From Halieaceae bacterium (GTDB lineage Bacteria; Pseudomonadota; Gammaproteobacteria; Pseudomonadales; Halieaceae), in NCBI GenBank assembly GCA_011524755.1, contig WTJR01000005.1:3882-9355 (forward strand): DNA of 5,474 nt. Reading direction: 5' to 3'. The translations under genes were made by a program, and so were the position numbers. Below the pieces are notes generated by a model. It had not been told where the DNA came from and ran no database searches. It was given only the letters and a program-made list of their open reading frames with translations. Every line of letters starts with the position of its first letter. The stretch's first letter is position 1. Shown here piece after piece: positions 1 to 5,474 of the stretch.

Positions 1-2508
1 GCCTACACCTCGAGCGAAATCACCAATTACATGATCACCATCGAGAATGCGGCTTTCCCTGAAGCGCTGCACCGGCTCTCAGAGTTCTTTTCTGCGCCGA
101 TACTCGACCCGGGCTACATTCAAAAAGAGAAGAACGCCGTCAACGCCGAGTGGTCGATGCGCAGAGAGTCAGAGGGACGGTCGATCTACCGTCTGCAGCG
201 TGCGCTGCTGGGCGAGCATCCAGCCAACCGCTTTACGATCGGTAATCTCGATACTCTGGCGGACAAAGATACCCGCGAACTACACCCCGCCACGATTGAG
301 TTCTTTGAGCAGTATTACTCGGCGAATTTGATGGCACTGGTGTTGATTAGCCCCTTGCCTGTCGCTGAAATGGAAAGTTTGGCACAGCAGCATTTCTCCC
401 TCATTCCGAATAAAGAGGTCGATGAGCCTGTGGTCACCACCGAAGTTAACTTCGAGGAGGTGGCAGGTAAGTTGATTCGCTTCAAGCCGCAGCGTGACCT
501 GCGTGAAATGCGATTGAGCTACATCATTGATAACAACGCGGCTGAGTGGCGCAGTAAGCCGGGTGATTACCTGGGTTATGTCATCGGCTCTGAAATGCCA
601 GGTACACCTGCCGACAAACTGAAGTCACTGGGGCTCATTAGTGAATTGATGACATCGAGTTACGAGTCGCTCTACGGCAACTACGGAACCTTCGAAATCA
701 GTGTTCAGCTAACACCTCAGGGCATGAAGCGTCGTGAGGAAATCTTTGATGTGCTCTCTGGCTATATTGAACTACTTCGTCGAGAGGGCGTCGATGATCG
801 CTATGCCGAGGAGTACCGCCAGTCTCTGAACAATCGGTTTACCTTCCTTGAGAAGATAGATGACTTCTCTTACGCCGCGAGTTTAGCGGCCGCCATGCAG
901 GACTATCCCATTGAGCACGTTATCGATGCACCGTATCGCTTTGATGGGTTCAATCAGGAAGCTGTCGATTCGCTGTTGGCCCAGTTGGTACCTGAGCGAC
1001 TGAACGTTTGGTACATCTCGCAAGAGGAAGAAACCAATAGCGAGCTCGAGTTCTATGTCGGACCGCACGCCATAGAAGATCTCGAAGCCAGAGATATCGA
1101 GGCGGCGCTTGCTCTCGTCAACCGTCTCGGATTGGCACAGCCCAGTCAAAATGGCCTGCTCCCTGAGGCTTTCGATCTCAAAGAGACGCCCGCTGACGTA
1201 ACTTCGATTGCTGTCGCGGATAACGTGACGTTTTGGTTGAAGGGTAGCGAGAACTTTGATGGTTTGCCGAAAGGTTTTACGCGGCTTCAGTTGAGTACCG
1301 ACAAAGCGCTAAATAGCGTTGAGAATTTCGTGTACCTGTCGCTATGGGAGTCGCTCTACGACTTGAAGCAGGCGCGGTTGGCAACGGAAGCATCCATTGC
1401 CGGTATGAGCCTGTCGATGAGTGCGTCCAACGGTATATCGCTCACGATGTCAGGCTTTACTGATAAGCAGCCCGAGCTATTAGCGCGAGCGCTAGACGGT
1501 TTGCGGGTGGACCCCAGCGAGCTTGAGTTTGGCCAAGCAGTAGAGCGCTACTTACGCCGCATTGAGAACTCAAAACGCGCCTTCCCCTACACGCGATTCA
1601 CGCCTCTACTGGGGATGTTGACGCGTGAGGGTCGATATACAGATGCGTCGCTTGCATTGGCTGCATCGAAGGCGAATCTGGAGGAATTCACTCAGTTCGT
1701 TGAAGCAGTACTCACAACGAGTCACCTCCGGGCATTCTTCTTCGGCAACTATGACGAAGCTGATGTGCGGGCCGCATATAGTCAGCTGGAAGACTATGTC
1801 ACTCCGAGCCGGTCCGCCGGCTACGCACGTGCCGGTATCTACAACCCAGAGCCCGGTGCAACGCTGATGCTCAATAGAGAGGTCCCCGTAGAAGACCTGG
1901 GCATGCTTTACGGCTTTGCTGCACCTGAGGCATCGATAAAGAACCAGGCGCTCGCTCGAATTCTTGCTCGTCACCTTCGCGTACGGGCCTTCGAAACCTT
2001 GAGAACAGAAGAGCAACTTGGGTATGCGGCGGGTGGCGGATCGCTCGATCTGTATCAGCACCCTATGGTCATTCTCTACATCCAGACGCCTGTGAAAGGC
2101 CCGCAGGACATGCTTGATCGCTTTAACGCCTATACGCAGGAGTACCGGGAAGAGTTGGCGGCGCTCACAGAGGAGTCCTTTGCGAAGTTCAAAGCTGGCG
2201 TATTAACAGCCCTAACTGAACCTCCCAAGAATCTATCAGCAGAGGCGGGGCCGTTTGCCTCGGACTGGTCGATAGAAAATTATGACTTTGACACGCGCGA
2301 CAAACTCATTGAGGCGGTGGAGTCTGCGACGTTAGCTGACGTACAGGCGTTTTACGATGCAACTGTCTTTAGTGACGCGCGATCGCGAATCGTCATTCAG
2401 CTGAAAGGTCAGCGATACGCCGATCAGGCGTTTGGTTCCTTGGATGGCGGTGTTGTCGTCGAGGACGTTGATCAATTCCATAAAGATATGCCAAAACAGA
2501 CGCTTTAA
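1..2508 (+). CDS. M16A family zinc metalloprotease (pitrilysin/insulysin-like), 5'-truncated by the window edge
   Basis: The frame is open from base 1 to the TAA at 2506-2508, giving 835 visible residues. The first Met (base 31) is internal, because the ten codons before it (AYTSSEITNY) match the segment just after HxxEH in pitrilysins. The HxxEH zinc motif and any signal peptide are therefore outside the window. Visible M16 hallmarks are the third zinc-ligand region KEKNAVNAEW, with Glu at 127-129 and the ligand Glu at 148-150, and the HPxxRFTIGNLDTLAD segment at 217-264. Near the C-terminus, LRTEEQLGY carries the substrate-binding Arg (2002-2004) and Tyr (2023-2025) of the catalytically inactive half. 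Pitrilysin is about 960 residues, so roughly 100-130 are missing. Members are clamshell enzymes of four homologous domains that degrade peptides, and bacterial ones are usually periplasmic. Location is inferred here. Family call is firm; substrate is unknown. An orthologue of ptrA cannot be claimed from this fragment. Confidence 0.93.
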   Translation, partial: AYTSSEITNYMITIENAAFPEALHRLSEFFSAPILDPGYIQKEKNAVNAEWSMRRESEGRSIYRLQRALLGEHPANRFTIGNLDTLADKDTRELHPATIEFFEQYYSANLMALVLISPLPVAEMESLAQQHFSLIPNKEVDEPVVTTEVNFEEVAGKLIRFKPQRDLREMRLSYIIDNNAAEWRSKPGDYLGYVIGSEMPGTPADKLKSLGLISELMTSSYESLYGNYGTFEISVQLTPQGMKRREEIFDVLSGYIELLRREGVDDRYAEEYRQSLNNRFTFLEKIDDFSYAASLAAAMQDYPIEHVIDAPYRFDGFNQEAVDSLLAQLVPERLNVWYISQEEETNSELEFYVGPHAIEDLEARDIEAALALVNRLGLAQPSQNGLLPEAFDLKETPADVTSIAVADNVTFWLKGSENFDGLPKGFTRLQLSTDKALNSVENFVYLSLWESLYDLKQARLATEASIAGMSLSMSASNGISLTMSGFTDKQPELLARALDGLRVDPSELEFGQAVERYLRRIENSKRAFPYTRFTPLLGMLTREGRYTDASLALAASKANLEEFTQFVEAVLTTSHLRAFFFGNYDEADVRAAYSQLEDYVTPSRSAGYARAGIYNPEPGATLMLNREVPVEDLGMLYGFAAPEASIKNQALARILARHLRVRAFETLRTEEQLGYAAGGGSLDLYQHPMVILYIQTPVKGPQDMLDRFNAYTQEYREELAALTEESFAKFKAGVLTALTEPPKNLSAEAGPFASDWSIENYDFDTRDKLIEAVESATLADVQAFYDATVFSDARSRIVIQLKGQRYADQAFGSLDGGVVVEDVDQFHKDMPKQTL

Positions 2509-2536
2509 GATTTAGGCGCCTACATCACCTGTAAAT

Positions 2537-2573
2537 ATTTCTACAAAGTTCTAATATAGAACTTTGTAGAAAT
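2537..2573. promoter_or_regulatory. Upstream operator candidate: long perfect inverted repeat
   Basis: A perfect inverted repeat with 17-bp arms (2537-2553 and 2557-2573) around a 3-base centre (2554-2556). Its core, 2547-2563, is AGTTCTAATATAGAACT, which recurs with one central mismatch at 2620-2636. Within the arms the half-site TTCTA occurs twice, at 2539 and 2549, and TAGAA twice, at 2557 and 2567, each pair exactly 10 bp apart. This looks like a binding site for a dimeric regulator, perhaps two dimers. It lies about 80 bp upstream of the predicted aceE transcription start and 28 bases after the protease stop codon. It could also fold as an RNA hairpin and end protease transcription, but the stem is A+T-rich and no run of T follows. 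The regulator family is unknown. Confidence 0.75.
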
Positions 2574-2599
2574 TATTCCTGCATTTCCATACCCTTAAA

Positions 2600-2628
2600 T
2601 TCAGAATAACGTATTTATTAGTTCTAAT
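2600..2628 (+). promoter_or_regulatory. Predicted sigma70-type promoter of aceE-aceF
   Basis: TTCAGA at 2600-2605 matches 4 of 6 bases of the -35 consensus. TCTAAT at 2623-2628 matches 5 of 6 of the -10 consensus. The spacer is 17 bp, the optimum. Transcription would start around 2634-2637, leaving a leader of about 15 bases before the preferred GTG start at 2651. The -10 hexamer lies wholly inside the downstream palindrome, as expected if a repressor bound there excludes RNA polymerase. This is a prediction from sequence only. Confidence 0.6.
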
Positions 2629-2636
2629 TTAGAACT
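2620..2636. promoter_or_regulatory. Downstream operator candidate overlapping the aceE -10 region
   Basis: A perfect 17-bp palindrome, AGTTCTAATTTAGAACT: 8-bp arms around one central base (2628). It is identical to the core of the upstream inverted repeat except for that central base. It has only the inner TTCTA/TAGAA pair; the outer half-sites of the upstream copy are absent. It covers the predicted -10 hexamer and the likely transcription start, so binding there should repress the pyruvate dehydrogenase operon. The centres of the two palindromes (2555 and 2628) are 73 bp apart, close to seven helical turns. It does not resemble the known PdhR operator. Confidence 0.75.
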
Positions 2637-2640
2637 TAAT

Positions 2641-2645
2641 GGGGG
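2641..2645 (+). promoter_or_regulatory. Ribosome binding site deciding the aceE start
   Basis: GGGGG sits 5 bases before GTG at 2651. It is a G-rich, imperfect Shine-Dalgarno sequence. The alternative in-frame ATG at 2639 overlaps this stretch and has only TTTAGAACTTA in front, with no Shine-Dalgarno sequence, and would give almost no leader if the predicted promoter is right. This favours the GTG. Confidence 0.5.
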
Positions 2646-2650
2646 TTGGC

Positions 2651-5302
2651 GTGAATACAAACTTAGATCCAGTCGAGGCAAAAGAGTGGTTAGACTCGTT
2701 TGACGCAGTTACTCGCTTTAACGGTAGCAACGTCTCTAGCGAGCTAATTCAGCGATTAACCGATCACGCTCGAGAACAGGGTGTGAAGTTGCCGGCCGCC
2801 ATCACGACGCCGTTTAAAAACACCATTAACCCCGAAGATGAACGCGTCATGCCCGGTGACTTGTTTATGGAGCGACGTATTCGGTCGCTTATTCGTTGGA
2901 ACGCGATGGCCATGGTCATGCGTGCTAATGACAACGAGGACGGATTGGGCGGGCATATCTCCAGTTTCAGTTCGAGCGCGACGCTGTACGACGTGGGAAT
3001 GAACTATTTCTTCCGTGGGACAGGAAACGGCCATCCGGGGGATCTTGTCTTCTATCAAGGCCACAGTGCGCCGGGTATGTATGCACGCTCGTATTTGGAA
3101 GGCGTTTTTGACGAAAGCCAACTCGAAAACTTCCGACGTGAGGTATCAGGAAAAGGCCTATCGTCCTATCCCCACCCATGGTTGATGCCGAACTACTGGC
3201 AGTTCCCAACAGTTTCGATGGGGCTGGGTCCTTTGCAAGCCATCTACCAAGCACACGTTATGAAGTATCAGCAAAAACGTGGCCTGGTGGACCATCGAGA
3301 TAGAAAGGTCTGGTGTTTCCTTGGTGATGGCGAATGCGATGAGCCTGAGTCTTTAGGTGCGATTGGCCTCGCTGGGCGCGAGGGCTTAGGTAATCTTCAC
3401 TTTGTCGTTAACTGCAACCTTCAGAGATTGGATGGGCCGGTTCGCGGCAACAGTAAAATTATTCAGGAGCTCGAGGGTGTTTTCCGCGGTGCTGGCTGGA
3501 ATGTGATTAAAGTGGTTTGGGGGCGACGCTGGGATCCGCTGTTGGAGCGTGACAAGTCGGGTCTTCTTCTCAAGCGGATGGATGAGGTCTGCGATGGTGA
3601 ACTGCAAAACTGTAAGTTCAACGGTGGCGCGTATACCCGAGAGCACTTTTTCGGGAAGTACCCTGAAACCCTCGATTTAGTAAAAGACCTCTCGGATGAC
3701 GACATCATGTATCTCAACCGAGGGGGGCATGACCCTTACAAGGTATACGCGGCCTACGCGGCTGCCTGCGAAGAGACAGAGCGGCCGACTGCAATCCTCG
3801 CCATGACGGTGAAAGGCTACGGTACCAGCGAGGCAGGTGAGGCGAGCAATGAAACACACTCGCTCAAGAAGCTCGACCTGAAAAGCTTGAAAGCCTTCAG
3901 GGATCGCTTTGGTGTGCCCATCAGCGATAAGGATTTAAAGGATGTGCCGTTCTATCGCCCGCCCGAAGACAGTCCTGAAATGCGCTACCTCAGGGAGCGT
4001 CGCGCAGAGCTGGGAGGTAGCATCCCTGCGCGTCGTGCGACGTCTTACAGCTTGCCAGCACCGGCGCAGTCCGCGTATGCGAGCCAGCTAAAGGGCAGTG
4101 GTAAGCGCGAAATTTCAACGACCATGGCCTTCGTCCGCGTGCTGTCCTCTCTAGTGAAGGACAAGCAGATCGGCGAGCGTGTTGTACCTATTGTTCCTGA
4201 TGAGGCCCGTACCTTTGGTATGGAAGGGATGTTCCGTCAGTTAGGTATTTACTCTTCAGTAGGCCAGCAATACACCCCGCACGACGCGGGGCAAATCCTC
4301 TACTACAAGGAGGAAGAGACCGGTCAGATTCTCGAGGAGGGCATTAACGAGGCGGGCGCCATGTCAGCCTGGCTTGCTGCTGCGACATCGTACTCGGTAT
4401 CAGATTACCCGATGGTGCCGTTCTACATCTTCTACTCCATGTTCGGATTCCAACGAATTCATGATTTGGCGTGGGCTGCAGGTGATAGTCAGGCGCGAGG
4501 CTTCCTAATTGGTGCTACGGCAGGTCGTACGACCCTGAATGGCGAGGGTCTGCAGCACCAGGACGGTCACAGCCATCTCATGGCTACCACCATTCCTAAT
4601 TGCATTTCTTATGACCCGACTTACAGCTATGAGCTGGCGACCATCATCAGTTCTGGCATGAAGCGCATGTTTGAAGACGGCGAAAACGTTTTTTATTACA
4701 TCACGACCATGAACGAGAACTATGTCCATCCCGATATGCCTGAGGGTGTGGAAGAGGGCATTGTCCGAGGCCTCTATCCGCTCCAGAAATCCACCAAGAA
4801 AGGAAAGAAGCGCGTTCAATTGATGAGCGCGGGAACCATCATGCGAGAGGTCGAAGCTGCCGCCGTCATTCTGGAAAAGGATTATGGCGTTGCCGCGGAT
4901 ATCTGGAGCATGACGAGCGTCAATGAGTTAGCGAGGGATGGCCATAAGGTGTCGCGTCGCAACATGATGAATCCTGCGGAGGAGCCGGAGGTGCCTTACG
5001 TCACGCAATGCCTCGCGCCGACCGAGGGTCCCATCATCGCTGCAACTGATTACATCAGAGCGCATACCAACCAGATTAGAGAGTTTATGCCGCGCAGCTT
5101 TACGGTCCTCGGCACTGATGGCTTCGGGCGGAGTGACACGCGCGCACAGCTGCGGGAGTTCTTCGAGGTTGATCGTCGCTACGTTGTCCTGGCAGCAATG
5201 ACCGCCTTGGCGGATGAAGGTGTGGTGTCACGAGCAGATGTTGCCAAAGTCATGACTGATTTAGGCATCGATCCTGCGAAGCCAGACCCCACAACGGTCT
5301 AA
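2651..5302 (+). CDS. aceE: Pyruvate dehydrogenase E1 component, homodimeric type
   Basis: E1 decarboxylates pyruvate using thiamine diphosphate (ThDP) and Mg2+, and reductively acetylates the lipoyl groups of E2 in the cytoplasmic pyruvate dehydrogenase complex. From GTG 2651 it is 883 residues; the upstream ATG 2639 gives 887, the length of E. coli AceE. Numbered from the GTG, the N-terminal E2-binding segment DPVEAKEWLDSF is at residues 6-17. The ThDP motif GDGECDEPES starts at 225, with Asp226 and Asn256 (NCNLQRLDG) as Mg ligands. His102, His138, His403 (active-site loop), Glu518, Glu567 (the ThDP-activating Glu), Tyr595 and His636 are all present; adding 4 gives the E. coli numbers. The three transketolase-like domains span roughly 60-465, 475-695 and 705-883. 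No frameshift or missing catalytic residue was seen. It is the first gene of an operon with aceF, 14 bases downstream, and is probably controlled by the twin palindromes before it. Confidence 0.97.
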   Translation: MNTNLDPVEAKEWLDSFDAVTRFNGSNVSSELIQRLTDHAREQGVKLPAAITTPFKNTINPEDERVMPGDLFMERRIRSLIRWNAMAMVMRANDNEDGLGGHISSFSSSATLYDVGMNYFFRGTGNGHPGDLVFYQGHSAPGMYARSYLEGVFDESQLENFRREVSGKGLSSYPHPWLMPNYWQFPTVSMGLGPLQAIYQAHVMKYQQKRGLVDHRDRKVWCFLGDGECDEPESLGAIGLAGREGLGNLHFVVNCNLQRLDGPVRGNSKIIQELEGVFRGAGWNVIKVVWGRRWDPLLERDKSGLLLKRMDEVCDGELQNCKFNGGAYTREHFFGKYPETLDLVKDLSDDDIMYLNRGGHDPYKVYAAYAAACEETERPTAILAMTVKGYGTSEAGEASNETHSLKKLDLKSLKAFRDRFGVPISDKDLKDVPFYRPPEDSPEMRYLRERRAELGGSIPARRATSYSLPAPAQSAYASQLKGSGKREISTTMAFVRVLSSLVKDKQIGERVVPIVPDEARTFGMEGMFRQLGIYSSVGQQYTPHDAGQILYYKEEETGQILEEGINEAGAMSAWLAAATSYSVSDYPMVPFYIFYSMFGFQRIHDLAWAAGDSQARGFLIGATAGRTTLNGEGLQHQDGHSHLMATTIPNCISYDPTYSYELATIISSGMKRMFEDGENVFYYITTMNENYVHPDMPEGVEEGIVRGLYPLQKSTKKGKKRVQLMSAGTIMREVEAAAVILEKDYGVAADIWSMTSVNELARDGHKVSRRNMMNPAEEPEVPYVTQCLAPTEGPIIAATDYIRAHTNQIREFMPRSFTVLGTDGFGRSDTRAQLREFFEVDRRYVVLAAMTALADEGVVSRADVAKVMTDLGIDPAKPDPTTV

Positions 5303-5308
5303 GGGAGG
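5303..5308 (+). promoter_or_regulatory. Shine-Dalgarno sequence of aceF
   Basis: GGGAGG begins immediately after the aceE stop codon and lies 8 bases before the ATG at 5317. It is a strong ribosome binding site in the 14-base gap. No terminator or promoter fits in the gap, so aceE and aceF are read as one transcript. Confidence 0.8.
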
Positions 5309-5316
5309 CGCTACAG

Positions 5317-5474
5317 ATGACACGTCAAACGATTGTAGTTCCTGATATTGGTGGTGCCGAAGGTGCCGAGGTGGTCGAGCTTCTGGTGGCAGTGGGTGAT
5401 GCTATCGAGCTCGAGCAAAGCTTGATTGTTCTCGAATCTGATAAGGCCTCCATGGAAATCCCGGCATCGCATGC
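5317..5474 (+). CDS. aceF: Dihydrolipoamide acetyltransferase (pyruvate dehydrogenase E2), N-terminal lipoyl domain, 3'-truncated by the window edge
   Basis: Only 52 codons plus two bases are visible, all of one biotinyl/lipoyl domain. The start MTRQTIVVPDIGGAEGAEVV has the usual VPDIG opening. The attachment motif ESDKASMEIP places the lipoyl-lysine at residue 43 (5443-5445), the usual position for an N-terminal lipoyl domain. The lipoyl arm carries the acetyl group from E1 to the E2 catalytic centre, which makes acetyl-CoA. The gene directly follows aceE with a strong ribosome binding site, which fixes the E2 as that of pyruvate dehydrogenase rather than 2-oxoglutarate dehydrogenase. The number of lipoyl domains, the E1/E3-binding domain and the catalytic domain are beyond the window. 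Confidence 0.93.
   Translation, partial: MTRQTIVVPDIGGAEGAEVVELLVAVGDAIELEQSLIVLESDKASMEIPASH

Noticed and set aside
47..331. Alternative + strand frames at 47-331 and 1625-1867
   Set aside because: They overlap the conserved protease frame, have low-complexity Arg/Ser-rich translations and no ribosome binding site.
1606..2061. 151-codon open frame on the - strand inside the protease gene
   Set aside because: It is fully antisense to a conserved M16 region, its translation resembles no family I recognise, and such frames are expected opposite long coding sequences. The other - strand frames (883-1149, 2756-3121, 2967-3254, 3386-3646, 3463-3717, 3677-3859, 4505-4819) were rejected for the same reason.
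1..2508. Protease as a pseudogene because HxxEH is not seen
   Set aside because: The frame is open to the left edge and enters in the segment that normally follows HxxEH, so the motif is expected outside the window rather than lost.
2513..2522. 10-bp palindrome TAGGCGCCTA just after the protease stop
   Set aside because: It has no loop, no T-tract and no second copy noticed, so neither a terminator nor an operator can be supported.
2547..2563. Zur-like or PdhR-like site
   Set aside because: The overall shape recalls Zur boxes (GTTATA..TATAAC), but the C/G at the key arm position differs and the target genes do not fit zinc control. The PdhR ATTGGT/ACCAAT motif is absent.
2537..2573. Intrinsic terminator for the protease gene
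   Set aside because: The stem is A+T-rich, its loop would be only 3 bases, and no T-run follows. The shared core with 2620-2636 is better explained as a protein-binding site. A dual role is not excluded.

Overview
This window looks like chromosomal core sequence from a gammaproteobacterium. The E1 protein is the homodimeric AceE type, alignable with E. coli AceE at every catalytic position without visible gaps in the core, and it is followed by an AceF-type lipoyl acetyltransferase. The coding regions are of moderate G+C, and a marine gammaproteobacterium is a reasonable guess, but the sequence does not fix the genus. All real genes are on the + strand, and the opposite-strand open frames look like shadows.

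Layout: (1) Positions 1-2508 hold the 3' part of a large M16A (pitrilysin/insulysin-type) zinc metalloprotease gene, whose start and HxxEH motif lie to the left of the window. (2) Positions 2509-2650 are an A+T-rich control region. It carries two copies of a near-identical 17-bp palindrome, AGTTCTAAT(A/T)TAGAACT. The upstream copy is embedded in a longer perfect 17-bp-arm inverted repeat, and the downstream copy overlaps the -10 hexamer of a good sigma70-like promoter. (3) Positions 2651-5302 are aceE, complete. (4) Positions 5317-5474 are the first 52 codons of aceF, with a strong ribosome binding site, running off the right edge.

How it works together: aceE and aceF are 14 bases apart and surely form one operon for the pyruvate dehydrogenase complex (pyruvate to acetyl-CoA). 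lpd may follow outside the window. The twin palindromes are the natural candidates for an operator controlling this operon. They do not match the E. coli PdhR site (ATTGGT...ACCAAT), so the regulator appears to be different, and no regulator gene is in view. The protease gene is a separate, probably periplasmic proteolysis function that merely precedes the operon. I found no mobile element, CRISPR array, tRNA or rRNA. The most interesting signal is the operator pair.
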